24,460 bases of DNA, taken from the NCBI GenBank assembly GCA_036556985.1, contig DATBIK010000069.1, forward strand, positions 1 through 24,460, given 5' to 3'. The position numbers were made by a program, and so were the translations under genes. Under the pieces are notes generated by a model. The model saw nothing but the letters and a program-made list of their open reading frames with translations, did not search any database and had not been told where the DNA came from. Positions within the stretch are counted from its first letter, which is position 1. Each line of letters opens with the position of its first letter. Of this stretch, positions 7,078 to 14,876 are shown piece by piece. The stretch comes from JAPSGM01 sp036556985. Its GTDB lineage: Bacteria > Chloroflexota > Limnocylindria > QHBO01.

Positions 7078-8439
7078 CTAGAGAGGCTCGTCCCCAGCCT
7101 CCTCCTCATCGGGGAGTGCCGGGCGCGAGGCGATGACCTTCGCCACGCGGCGCGGCTCGGCCACCTCCACGGTGAGCGTCACGTCACCGAACGGCACGAT
7201 GGTGCCGGGGAGCGGGATGCGCCCCTCGCGGTGGACGACGAAGCCGCCGACCGTGTCGTAGGCCTCCTCATCCTCCTCCTCGGCATCGGGCAGGTCGAAC
7301 AGGTCGCGCAGGTCGTCCATGGAGACCCGGCCGTCGAGGCGGAAGGCAGTCTCGCCGTCCTGCTCCAGGGTCTCGACCAGGACCTCCTCGGTGTCGTACT
7401 CGTCCTGGATCTCGCCCACGATCTCCTCGACGACGTCCTCCATGGTGATGAGGCCGGCGGTGCCGCCGTACTCGTCGACCACGATGGCGATGTGCCGCTT
7501 GGCGGCCTGCATCTCGTGGAGCAGCTCGTCGACGCGCTTCGTCTCGGGCACGTAGACCGCGGGGCGCGCCAGCTTGCGGATGTCGATCTCGGGGGCCTGG
7601 CCGCCGTTTCGCTTCAGGTACGGCAGCAGGTCCTTGGCGTAGAGGATGCCGACGATGTTGTCGAGATTCTCCTCGTAGACCGGCACCCGCGAGTGGCCGG
7701 CGCGGACGATGAGGTCGAGCACCTCGTCCATCGGGGCCGTCACCTCAACGGCCCGGATCCCGATGCGCGGGACCATGACCTCGTGGACCTGCTTCTCGGC
7801 GAGCTCGATGACCCCGTGGATCATCTCCTTCTCGTCCTCCTCGATGCCGCCCTGCTCGCTCCCCGTCTCGACGAGCATCTTCAGCTCCTCGGTGGAGAGG
7901 TAGCCAGCCTGCGGCCGCTCGGTGCCACCCAGGGCGCGCACGAGCACGTTCGAGACGGACGAGACGAACCAGACGACCGGGCGCAGGATCACGTCCATCC
8001 AGCCGATGGGCCGCGCCACGATGAGCGCGAAGCGGTCGGCGAAGGACAGCGCCAGCGTCTTCGGCACCAGCTCGCCGGCGATGATCGAGGCCAGGGCGAT
8101 GAGCAGCGTGACGAGCACGAAGCTGATCTCGTCGGCCGCCTCGTCGAGGCCGGGGATGAGCGCCACGACATCGGCCAGCGCGCCGGACAGCGAGATGGCG
8201 CCCACCGCCGAGGCGAGGAAGCCGAGGAAGGTGATCGCGATCTGGATCGTGGCCAGGAAGCGCGACGGATCGTCGGTGAGGCGCTGCGCGACGCGGGCCG
8301 CGCGGCTGCCCTCGCCCACCAGCTGGTTCAGCCGGTGGCGCTTCACGGTGATGAGGGCGATTTCGCTGGCGGCGAAGAAGCCACCGATCAGGATGAGCCC
8401 CAGCACCGCGAGGAGGTCGAGGAGCCAGCCGTCGCTCAT
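7078..8439 (-). CDS. CNNM/CorC (hemolysin C-like) transmembrane transporter-associated protein with CBS pair
   Basis: Members of this family are implicated in Mg2+ or Co2+ efflux or resistance. Domain order in 453 aa: a CNNM (DUF21) membrane domain with about four hydrophobic segments (roughly 5-25, 63-85, 104-122, 138-168), including SEIALITVKRHRL and AGELVPKTLAL; a CBS pair at about 222-345 starting MVPRIGIRAVEV and containing HIAIVVDEYGGTAGLITMED; and a C-terminal CorC/HlyC domain with YDTVGGFVVHREGRIPLPG. Length and layout are complete. The start ATG lies in a GGACCGATGA context 54 bp after glmU. The exact ion transported is not predictable. Confidence 0.93.
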   Translation of the reverse strand: MSDGWLLDLLAVLGLILIGGFFAASEIALITVKRHRLNQLVGEGSRAARVAQRLTDDPSRFLATIQIAITFLGFLASAVGAISLSGALADVVALIPGLDEAADEISFVLVTLLIALASIIAGELVPKTLALSFADRFALIVARPIGWMDVILRPVVWFVSSVSNVLVRALGGTERPQAGYLSTEELKMLVETGSEQGGIEEDEKEMIHGVIELAEKQVHEVMVPRIGIRAVEVTAPMDEVLDLIVRAGHSRVPVYEENLDNIVGILYAKDLLPYLKRNGGQAPEIDIRKLARPAVYVPETKRVDELLHEMQAAKRHIAIVVDEYGGTAGLITMEDVVEEIVGEIQDEYDTEEVLVETLEQDGETAFRLDGRVSMDDLRDLFDLPDAEEEDEEAYDTVGGFVVHREGRIPLPGTIVPFGDVTLTVEVAEPRRVAKVIASRPALPDEEEAGDEPL

Positions 8440-8493
8440 CGGTCCTGCTCGCGCGCCGGGCCGGGTTGACCGGCGGCGCCGCTACTGCTGCCT

Positions 8494-9930
8494 TCAGGCA
8501 TGTGGGGGTTCCGGAGGACCTCCCGGCTGCGGGTTCCGATGGGTCGCGCTGGCGGCCGGCTCCACGGCCTCCGCGTCGCGCGACCGGCGGCGCGCCTCGA
8601 TGGGACGCGCCGGCATGCCGACGACCGTCTTGCCGGGGGCCACGTCGCGGGTGACGACCGCGCCGGCTCCCGTCTTAGCCCCGGGACCGATGGTCACCGG
8701 TGCGCGCAGCATGGTGTCGACGCCGATGAAGGCGCCGTCCCCGATCGTCGTCGTGTTCTTCTTCTCGCCGTCGAAGTTGGCGGTGACCGCGCCCGCGCCG
8801 ATGTTCACGTCCTCGCCGACCTCGGCGTCGCCGAGGTAGCTGAAGTGATGCTGCTGGGTGCCCGCCCCGACCGCGGCCTTCTTCAGCTCGGCGAAGTTGC
8901 CGATGCGACAGCGCGGGCCGATGCGGCAGCCGGGCCGGATGTGACTGTACGGGCCGATCTCCACGTCCTCGGCGATCTCCGAGGACTCCACGATGCTGGC
9001 CCACACCGTCGTGCGCGGGCCGATGCGGGAGTCGCGCACCTCGGCGTTCGGGCCGATGACCGCGTCCTGGGCGATCACCGTCTCCCCGCCGAGCACGGTC
9101 CACGGCTCGATGCGCGCGTCCTGCCCGATCTCGACTGCCGCGTCGATGTAGGTCGTCGAGGGGTCGACGATGGTGACCCCGTTGCGCATGTGCTGCTCGG
9201 CGATCCGTGCCCGGAGCAGCCGCTCGGCGGCGGCCAGCGCCACGCGGTCGTTGATGCCGGTCGTCAGCTCGGCCTGGGGGGCTTCGATGACCGTCACCCG
9301 GCGGCCGCCCGCGGCGGCGACGGCAACGAGATCGGTCAGGTAGTACTCGCCCGATGCCGACGCCGGGACGCTGCCGACGTTCGCGCGGAGCCACGCGGCC
9401 TCGAAGCAGTAGGTGCCGACGTTCACCTCGTCGACGTTGCGGATGCGCTCGTCGGCGTCCTTCTCCTCGACGATGGCGGTCGCGCCGCCGGCGGCGTCCC
9501 GCACGACGCGTCCATAGCCCGCCGGGTCGGGCACGCGGGCGGTGAGCATGGCGATCGTGGCCTCGCCCTCCGCCTGCTCGCGGAGCAGGCGCTGGAACAG
9601 GTCCGGCGGCAGGAGGGGCACGTCACCCATGGTGACGATGACGTGGCGCACGTTCGACGGGATGCGCGCCAGGCCACAGCGCACCGCGTCGGCGGTCCCG
9701 AGCTGCGGATCCTGGCGGACCGTGGGCACGCCGTCGCCGAGCGCGGCCTCGACGGCATCCGCACCGGACCCGGTCACGACCACCCGGTGCTCGACGCCCG
9801 CCGCCGCGAGCGCGTCGAGGACGTGGTGCAGCATCGGGCGGCCGGCGAGCGGGTGGAGCACCTTCGGCACGCGCGAGCGCATGCGAGTCCCCTGGCCCGC
9901 GGCCAGGACGATCGCGGCGGAACTCAGCAC
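8494..9930 (-). CDS. glmU: Bifunctional N-acetylglucosamine-1-phosphate uridyltransferase / glucosamine-1-phosphate acetyltransferase
   Basis: GlmU makes UDP-GlcNAc, the precursor for peptidoglycan. The N-terminal nucleotidyltransferase shows LAAGQGTRMRSRVPK (9-23) and QDPQLGTADAV (73-83). The C-terminal left-handed beta helix has many I-G-x hexapeptides, and HHFSYLGDAEVGEDVNIGAG carries the acetyltransferase His (about 362), matching the well-known E. coli site. At 478 aa it is a little long, owing to a 25-residue Pro/Ala-rich tail (ending QPGGPPEPPHA) of no obvious function. The GTG start at 9930 has GAGGAG 10 nt upstream and its own promoter. The partner enzyme gene glmS lies at the other end of the window. 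Confidence 0.97.
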   Translation of the reverse strand: MLSSAAIVLAAGQGTRMRSRVPKVLHPLAGRPMLHHVLDALAAAGVEHRVVVTGSGADAVEAALGDGVPTVRQDPQLGTADAVRCGLARIPSNVRHVIVTMGDVPLLPPDLFQRLLREQAEGEATIAMLTARVPDPAGYGRVVRDAAGGATAIVEEKDADERIRNVDEVNVGTYCFEAAWLRANVGSVPASASGEYYLTDLVAVAAAGGRRVTVIEAPQAELTTGINDRVALAAAERLLRARIAEQHMRNGVTIVDPSTTYIDAAVEIGQDARIEPWTVLGGETVIAQDAVIGPNAEVRDSRIGPRTTVWASIVESSEIAEDVEIGPYSHIRPGCRIGPRCRIGNFAELKKAAVGAGTQQHHFSYLGDAEVGEDVNIGAGAVTANFDGEKKNTTTIGDGAFIGVDTMLRAPVTIGPGAKTGAGAVVTRDVAPGKTVVGMPARPIEARRRSRDAEAVEPAASATHRNPQPGGPPEPPHA

Positions 9931-9940
9931 GAGCGCGAGG

Positions 9941-9998
9941 CTCCTCGTGAGGACGGCAAGTGGCGCCGATGGTATCGGTGGCGCGCGAGGGCGGTCAA
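9941..9998 (-). promoter_or_regulatory. Sigma70-like promoter and ribosome binding site for glmU
   Basis: On the minus strand TTGACC (9993-9998) and TACCAT (9969-9974) are separated by 18 bp, followed by GAGGAG (9941-9946) before the GTG at 9930. This is the best housekeeping-type promoter in the window and sits in the only real gap (82 bp) of the surrounding minus-strand block. Confidence 0.7.
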
Positions 9999-10012
9999 CC
10001 GAGGCTCGACGT

Positions 10013-10411
10013 TCAGCCGGCGTCTCCCGCGAGGGCGATCGCCTCGATCTCCACCAGGGCGCCCTTCGGCAGGCCCGCCACGGCGACCGTCGACCGGGCC
10101 GGGAAGGGCGCGGAGAAATGGCGCGCGTAGACCTCGTTGACGGTCGCGAAGTCGGCCATGTCGGCGAGGAAGACGGTCGTCTTGATCACCCGCTCGGGGC
10201 TCGTGCCGGCGGCGTCCAGGATGGCGGTCAGGTTCCGCAGCGCGCGCTCCGCCTGCTCCGCGGCGCCGCCATCGACGATCTCACCGCTGCCGGGTTCGAT
10301 GCCCACCTGGCCGGCGGTGATCACCAGGTCGCCGCTGCGGATCGCCTGGCTGTAGGGCCCGATCGCCGCCGGGGCTGCGCTCGTCTGCACCACGGTTCGC
10401 ATGCGGGTCAC
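10013..10411 (-). CDS. ridA: RidA/YjgF/UK114 family imine deaminase
   Basis: RidA hydrolyses reactive enamine/imine intermediates such as 2-aminoacrylate to keto acids and ammonia. The protein has 132 aa and the family's signature: AIGPYSQAIRSGDLVITAGQ at the N-terminus and PARSTVAVAGLPKGALVEIE at the C-terminus, where Arg106 matches the catalytic Arg of RidA and the Glu near 120 is also conserved. The GTG start at 10411 overlaps the ispE TGA (GTGA); an ATG three codons in (10402) is an alternative, with AGGAGG 4 and 13 nt upstream respectively. It is the last gene of the tsaE operon. Confidence 0.93.
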   Translation of the reverse strand: MTRMRTVVQTSAAPAAIGPYSQAIRSGDLVITAGQVGIEPGSGEIVDGGAAEQAERALRNLTAILDAAGTSPERVIKTTVFLADMADFATVNEVYARHFSAPFPARSTVAVAGLPKGALVEIEAIALAGDAG

Positions 10412-11262
10412 CCGTCCTCCTCGTCGCTCAACGTCTCGATCCTAGCCGGTTCGAGCCGCAGCCGCGTCCGCGACGTCCGCAGCCCGGCACGGGCGAGGCG
10501 CCCGGCGACGGCGTCGGCGCGCTCCGGGTCGTCGGTGCGCACGAAGAAGGTGGGCCCCGATCCGGAGAGCTGCGGCCGGCCGCCGGCGCCGGTCACGAGG
10601 CGCACGACGTCCGCGAGCTCCGGCCGCACGCGGGTGGCGGGTGCCAGCAGGTCGTTGCCGCCCTCTCCGGCGGCTCCCCATTCGTCGGGCCGCAGCTCGG
10701 CGAAGACCGCGGCGGTCGCGAGGCGGAACGGCGGGTGGACGAGGACGACCTCGACGCCGCCAGCGGGAGGCGCGAGCGGCGCGACCTGCTCGCCGATGCC
10801 TCCCACCCGGGCCACGGCGTGGCCGGCGGCGAAGAACGGGACGTCGGCGCCGATGCGTGACAGCACGTCGAGCGTGCCGGCATCCACGCCCGAACCGTCC
10901 GGGAGGCCGCGCCAGCGTCGGCCGAGGCGCCACGCGGCCGCGGCGTCCGAGGATCCGCCACCCAGCCCGGCCGCCGAGGGGACTCGCTTCTCGAGGGTGA
11001 GGCAGGCGAGCAGCGGCTCCTCCTCGAGCCCGGCGACCAGGCCCCGCCAGGCAAGGTTCTCCCCCGGCGTGCGCGGCACGTCCTCGTCCGGGGCCGCCTC
11101 GACCCGCAGGCCGCTGCAGCCGGGCATGAGAAGCAGCCGATCGGCCAGCTCGAGGAGGACGAGGTCGGTGTCCAGGGTGTGGTAGCCGTCGGGGCGGCGG
11201 CCGGTCACGGCCAGGCGCAGGTTGAGCTTTGCCGGCGCCTCGAGGCGCAGCGGGACCGTCAC
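10408..11262 (-). CDS. ispE: 4-diphosphocytidyl-2-C-methyl-D-erythritol kinase
   Basis: IspE phosphorylates CDP-ME in the MEP pathway to IPP and DMAPP, the substrates of the prenyl synthase at 5468. The 284-aa GHMP kinase shows APAKLNLRL with Lys12, the ATP loop VPSAAGLGGGSSDAAAA (94-110), the catalytic Asp140 in GADVPFF, and LSGSGPTFF near the C-terminus. The GTG at 11262 overlaps the rsmA stop (GTGA) and leads straight into the family N-terminus; longer in-frame starts lie inside rsmA. The rsmA-ispE gene order is common in GC-rich Gram-positive-type genomes. Confidence 0.96.
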   Translation of the reverse strand: MTVPLRLEAPAKLNLRLAVTGRRPDGYHTLDTDLVLLELADRLLLMPGCSGLRVEAAPDEDVPRTPGENLAWRGLVAGLEEEPLLACLTLEKRVPSAAGLGGGSSDAAAAWRLGRRWRGLPDGSGVDAGTLDVLSRIGADVPFFAAGHAVARVGGIGEQVAPLAPPAGGVEVVLVHPPFRLATAAVFAELRPDEWGAAGEGGNDLLAPATRVRPELADVVRLVTGAGGRPQLSGSGPTFFVRTDDPERADAVAGRLARAGLRTSRTRLRLEPARIETLSDEEDG

Positions 11263-12158
11263 GCCCCGCCCCTGCCGCGGCGGTCGTCGCCGAGCACCGG
11301 CGCGAGGATGCCGGCCAGGCAGGCCCATTCGGCGACGGTGAGCGTCTGCGGCCGCCGCTCCGGGTCAATCCCGCACGTCTCCAGGGCGCCGGCGAGGGTG
11401 CCCGGCGGCAGCGGCAGCTCCCGGCCGAGCCCGTTGTGGATCTGCTTGCGTCGCTGCCGGAAGCCGGCCTGCACGATGCGGTAGAAGGGCTCCCGCCCCA
11501 GTCCGGGCGGGATCGGCGGATCGGCGCGGCGCACGAGCCTGAGCACGGCCGAGTCGACCTTGGGCGCCGGCTCGAAGGCGGCGGCCGGGACGCGGGCCAC
11601 GACCTCCGCGGCGGCCACGTTCTGCACGAACACGGACAGGTAGCTCATCTGCCCGGGCGGCGCCGCCACGCGCTCGGCGACCTCCGCCTGCACGAGGAGG
11701 ACGGTGAGCTCCGGCGGCCGCTCGCCCTCCAGGAAGGCGTGCAGCAGCGGGCTGGTGATGTGGTACGGGATGTTCGCGACGAGCTTGAACCGCTCCCCGG
11801 CGAAGCAGGCGGCGGGGTCGATCTCGAGCGCGTCGGCCTCCACCAGCCCGAAGCCCGGCACGTCGCCCAGCTCGCGCCGCAGCCAGTCCGCCAGCCGCGC
11901 GTCGAGCTCGACCGCCAGGACCGATGCACCCGCCGCCAGCAGGCGGCGGGTGAGGACGCCGAGTCCCGGCCCCACCTCCACCACCCGGTCGCCCGGAGCC
12001 AGGTCGGCGGCGGCCACGATGGCGTCCAGGGCCCCGGGGTCGGTGAGGAAGTTCTGGGAGAGGCTCTTCCGCGGCCGGAGCCGCTCGGCGGCGAGGAGTC
12101 GCCGCAGCTGCCCGGGCGTCGGTGGCGCCAGGCGATCGGCGGCGAGCGGATCGCTCAT
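11259..12158 (-). CDS. rsmA: 16S rRNA (adenine1518-N6/adenine1519-N6)-dimethyltransferase
   Basis: RsmA (KsgA) dimethylates two adjacent adenines in helix 45 of 16S rRNA late in small-subunit assembly. The 299-aa protein has SLSQNFLTD (32-40), the SAM loop VVEVGPGLGVLT (59-70), an acidic end of strand 2 (VELD), EADALEID, and the catalytic NIPYHITSP (129-137), then the C-terminal helical domain (GFRQRRKQIHNGL). The ATG at 12158 overlaps the tsaD stop (ATGA). The first 25 residues form a short Ala/Leu/Arg-rich extension. Confidence 0.96.
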   Translation of the reverse strand: MSDPLAADRLAPPTPGQLRRLLAAERLRPRKSLSQNFLTDPGALDAIVAAADLAPGDRVVEVGPGLGVLTRRLLAAGASVLAVELDARLADWLRRELGDVPGFGLVEADALEIDPAACFAGERFKLVANIPYHITSPLLHAFLEGERPPELTVLLVQAEVAERVAAPPGQMSYLSVFVQNVAAAEVVARVPAAAFEPAPKVDSAVLRLVRRADPPIPPGLGREPFYRIVQAGFRQRRKQIHNGLGRELPLPPGTLAGALETCGIDPERRPQTLTVAEWACLAGILAPVLGDDRRGRGGA

Positions 12159-13198
12159 CGGTCGAGCCAGGGGAGCGCCAGGTTCGGGATCGCCTCGAGG
12201 TCGGGGCCGGCGCGATCACCGGCACCGAAGCGGAACCCGGCGGCGGCGCCGATCATCGCGCCGTTGTCGGTGCACCACGCCGGGGGCGGGACGAGCAGCG
12301 GCAGGCCCTCGGCCTCCAGCCGTTCGCGCAGCTCGGCGCGGAGCGCGCGGTTCGCCGCGACGCCGCCACCGAGCGCCACCGCCGCGACGCCGAAGTCGCG
12401 GGCCGCGGCGACCGTCTTCGTGGCGAGCGCGTCGACGACCGCCTCCTCGAAGGCGGCGGCGAGCGGGTCGACCGGGATGGGCTCGCCGCGATCCCGGTAG
12501 CCCGCCACCTCGCGCAGCACGGCGGTCTTCAGGCCGGAGAAGCTGAAGTCGTAGGGTCCATCGGTCTTCGCGCGCGGGAAGCGCGTGGCGGGCGTGGCGC
12601 CCGCGGCCGCCGCGGAGATGGCAGGCCCGCCCGGGTACGGCAGGCCGAGCAGGCGGCCGACCTTGTCGAACGCCTCCCCCGCCGCGTCGTCCGCGGTCTG
12701 GCCAAGGAGCCGATAGCGGCCGTGGTCCTCCATGAGCAGGAGCTGGGTGTGGCCGCCGCTCACGACCAGGCACAGCAGCGGGAACGACGGCTCGGGGGGC
12801 AGCGGCTCGCCGGGGGCGGCATCGGTCAGCCAGTTGGCGTAGATGTGGCCCTCGATGTGGTTCACCCCCAGCAGCGGCAGCCCCCGCACCTCGGCCAGCG
12901 CCTTGGCCAGGTTCACGCCCACCAGCAGCGAGCCGATGAGCCCCGGCCCGTACGTCACCGCCACCGCGTCGAGGTCGTCCCAGCCGGCCGACGCGTGCTC
13001 GAGCGCGGCCTCCACGGTCGGCACGATCCAGCGCAGTTGCTGCCGGGCCGCGACCTCCGGCACGATGCCGCCGGTCTGGGCGTGGAGCGCGATCTGGGTG
13101 GCGACCTCGTTCGCCTCGATCCGGCGGCCGCCGGTCACCACCGCCACGCCGGTCTCGTCGCAGCTCGTCTCGATGGCCAGGATACGCGGCCCGCTCAT
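12155..13198 (-). CDS. tsaD: tRNA N6-adenosine threonylcarbamoyltransferase
   Basis: TsaD transfers threonylcarbamoyl to A37 of ANN-decoding tRNAs (t6A), working with TsaB and TsaE. The 347-aa ASKHA-fold protein shows ILAIETSCDETGVAVV (6-21), the metal motif HIEGH (His114 and His118), VSGGHTQLLLM, and the late Asp loop CTDNGAMIGAAAGFRF. The frame is open for another 850 nt upstream, but that part overlaps rimI and tsaB in another frame and has no homology, so I start at ATG 13198, which overlaps the rimI stop (ATGA). Confidence 0.97.
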   Translation of the reverse strand: MSGPRILAIETSCDETGVAVVTGGRRIEANEVATQIALHAQTGGIVPEVAARQQLRWIVPTVEAALEHASAGWDDLDAVAVTYGPGLIGSLLVGVNLAKALAEVRGLPLLGVNHIEGHIYANWLTDAAPGEPLPPEPSFPLLCLVVSGGHTQLLLMEDHGRYRLLGQTADDAAGEAFDKVGRLLGLPYPGGPAISAAAAGATPATRFPRAKTDGPYDFSFSGLKTAVLREVAGYRDRGEPIPVDPLAAAFEEAVVDALATKTVAAARDFGVAAVALGGGVAANRALRAELRERLEAEGLPLLVPPPAWCTDNGAMIGAAAGFRFGAGDRAGPDLEAIPNLALPWLDR

Positions 13199-13731
13199 GC
13201 CGGCGGCTCGAGCGCCAGGCGGTCGCGCTCGCGATCGAGCACGGCGCGCATCGGCTGCGTGTCGAGCGGCGGCGTGGTCATGACCAGCGCGTCCTCGCCG
13301 TCGTCGGTGTAGTAGCGCGGCCGGCGACCGGCGACCTCGAAGCCGAAGCCGCGGTACAGCGCCTGCGCGGCCAGGTTGCCGGCGCGCACCTCGAGCGTCA
13401 TGCGCCGCGCCTGGAGCTCGTCGGCCAGCTCGAGCAGGCGCACCATGAGCCGGCGGCCGATCCCCTGTCGGCGCCAGTCGGGGTGCACGCCGAAGGTGGT
13501 GATGTGCGCCTCGTCGACCATGAGCCACACGCCGGCGAAGCCGACCACCCGCTCCATCGGCCCCGATCCCGCGCGGGCCACGACGTAGCGCGCCAGGCGG
13601 TTGCCGGTGAGCTCCTGCTCGAAGGCATAGGCGGGCCATGGCGTGGCGAAGCTGAGGCGCTCGACCTCGTGCACGCCGGGGATGTCCTCCGTCCGCATCG
13701 CGTCGACGGTGACCTCGATGCCGATCGCCAT
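13195..13731 (-). CDS. rimI: GNAT N-acetyltransferase, RimI type
   Basis: RimI acetylates the N-terminus of ribosomal protein S18 and possibly other proteins. This 178-aa GNAT protein shows VERLSFATPWPAYAFEQEL (typical RimI N-terminus), the acetyl-CoA loop RRQGIGRRLM (87-96), LEVRAGNLAAQALYRGFGFE, and the RRPRYYTDDGEDALVM segment characteristic of RimI. It sits between tsaB and tsaD, the classic position. The ATG at 13731 shares one base with the tsaB TGA (TGATG). The last 25 residues form a basic/Ala-Pro tail. Confidence 0.94.
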   Translation of the reverse strand: MAIGIEVTVDAMRTEDIPGVHEVERLSFATPWPAYAFEQELTGNRLARYVVARAGSGPMERVVGFAGVWLMVDEAHITTFGVHPDWRRQGIGRRLMVRLLELADELQARRMTLEVRAGNLAAQALYRGFGFEVAGRRPRYYTDDGEDALVMTTPPLDTQPMRAVLDRERDRLALEPPA

Positions 13732-14363
13732 CAGCCGGCCTCCGCGTGCGGCAGCTGCCCGACGCCGCGCGGCACCCGCAGGTAGGCGGGCTCCAGGCGT
13801 GCGAGGTCGTCCCCCGCGGGGTCATCGGCCAGTCGCCGTGCGGCCGATGCCGCCAGGGACGCAGCAGCGCGGTACGGCGGTCGCGCGGCGCGCAGGCCGA
13901 GGGCCTCGGCGAGCTCGGCCGGCGCCACCACGACGTGGTCGTGGACACCCGCCGGCAGCTCCTCACGGTCCACGATCCGCGGTTCCGCGTCCGCGCGGAG
14001 GAGGAGGTACGCCTCGCGCGCGCCGGCTCGCCCGATCGCCGCCTCGGCATCCGGCTCCGCGTCCAGCCAGGCGCGCAGGCTGGGCAGTCCGAGGATCGGC
14101 ACGCGAAGGGCGAGCGCCAGCCCCTTGCCCAGGCTCAATCCCACCCGCAGGCCGGTGAACGAGCCCGGACCGATGCCGACCGCCACGGCGGAGACGTCGG
14201 CCAGCCGTCCGTTCGCCTCGGTCAGCAGCTGCAGCAGGCGCGGCAGCGTCTCGTGGCCCTGCCGCCGATCGGATGTCCAGCCGGCGTCGGCCAGGAGGCT
14301 GCCGTTCCGCCGGGCCAGTGCCAGGGAGATGTCGGTCGAGGCCGACTCGATGGCGACGATCAT
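13731..14363 (-). CDS. tsaB: tRNA threonylcarbamoyladenosine biosynthesis protein TsaB
   Basis: TsaB is the non-catalytic ASKHA-fold partner that dimerises with TsaD. The 210-aa protein starts MIVAIESASTDISLAL and carries GIGPGSFTGLRVGLSLGKGL (64-83), the most diagnostic TsaB segment. The C-terminal half is shortened and divergent, as is usual. I use the ATG at 14363, which overlaps the tsaE TGA (ATGA); the 43 extra upstream residues of the open frame lie in tsaE and are Arg/Ala-rich shadow sequence. Confidence 0.94.
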   Translation of the reverse strand: MIVAIESASTDISLALARRNGSLLADAGWTSDRRQGHETLPRLLQLLTEANGRLADVSAVAVGIGPGSFTGLRVGLSLGKGLALALRVPILGLPSLRAWLDAEPDAEAAIGRAGAREAYLLLRADAEPRIVDREELPAGVHDHVVVAPAELAEALGLRAARPPYRAAASLAASAARRLADDPAGDDLARLEPAYLRVPRGVGQLPHAEAG

Positions 14364-14857
14364 CGGTCCGCCAGCGCCGCCCGCGCGAGCGCTTCGTGCG
14401 CCGTGCCGTGCGCCTGCCAGGCGAGGCGCCTCGCGTCGGGATCGTGCGGATCGAGGTCGAGCTCGATGTCCAGCCGCTCTGGCGGCAGCCACCCGTCGAG
14501 GCGGTCAGCCCACTCGATGACGGTCACGCCCTCGACGCCACGTTCGTCGAGGAGGCCCGCGGCGAGTGCCTCCTCCGGGTCGTCGAGCCGGTAGGCGTCG
14601 ACGTGGAAGAGGCGCAGCCGTCCGACGTGCTCGTTCATGAGGATGAAGGTCGGGCTGTTCACCACGCTGCGCACGCCGAGCCCCTCGGCGACGCCCTTCG
14701 CCAGCTGGGTCTTGCCGGCGCCGAGCCGTCCGACGAGCGCGACGAGCGTGCCGGGCGGCGCCGCCGCACCGAGGCGCGCGCCGATCGCCCGCGTCTCCGG
14801 GGCGGATGCGGACTCCAGGGTGCCGCGCAGGACGGCGACCGGGGCGGATCGATCCAT
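14360..14857 (-). CDS. tsaE: tRNA threonylcarbamoyladenosine biosynthesis ATPase TsaE
   Basis: TsaE is the small P-loop ATPase of the bacterial t6A complex. The 165-aa protein shows the Walker A loop GRLGAGKT (43-50), SPTFILMNEH, LFHVDAYRLDD and VIEWADRLDGWLP, all family hallmarks. The ATG at 14857 sits 7 nt after a TATCCT -10-like element and no Shine-Dalgarno is visible, so it may head a leaderless transcript for the whole tsaE-to-ridA operon. Only 19 bp separate it from the upstream gene. Confidence 0.95.
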   Translation of the reverse strand: MDRSAPVAVLRGTLESASAPETRAIGARLGAAAPPGTLVALVGRLGAGKTQLAKGVAEGLGVRSVVNSPTFILMNEHVGRLRLFHVDAYRLDDPEEALAAGLLDERGVEGVTVIEWADRLDGWLPPERLDIELDLDPHDPDARRLAWQAHGTAHEALARAALADR

Positions 14858-14864
14858 CGGGGAG

Positions 14865-14870
14865 AGGATA
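14865..14870 (-). promoter_or_regulatory. Leaderless-type -10 element for the tsaE operon
   Basis: TATCCT on the minus strand ends 7 nt before the tsaE ATG and fills the 19-bp intergenic gap. It fits TANNNT. No clear -35 lies in the upstream coding sequence. Confidence 0.4.
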
Positions 14871-14876
14871 GGGCGC

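Noticed and set aside
7012..8469. 485-codon plus-strand frame rich in His, Asp and Arg
   Set aside because: Exact antisense of the CNNM/CBS protein; low-complexity composition typical of a codon shadow.
13199..14050. N-terminal extension of tsaD by about 280 codons
   Set aside because: It overlaps rimI and tsaB in another frame, is Arg/Ala/Pro-rich and has no homology; TsaD starts at its family N-terminus at 13198.
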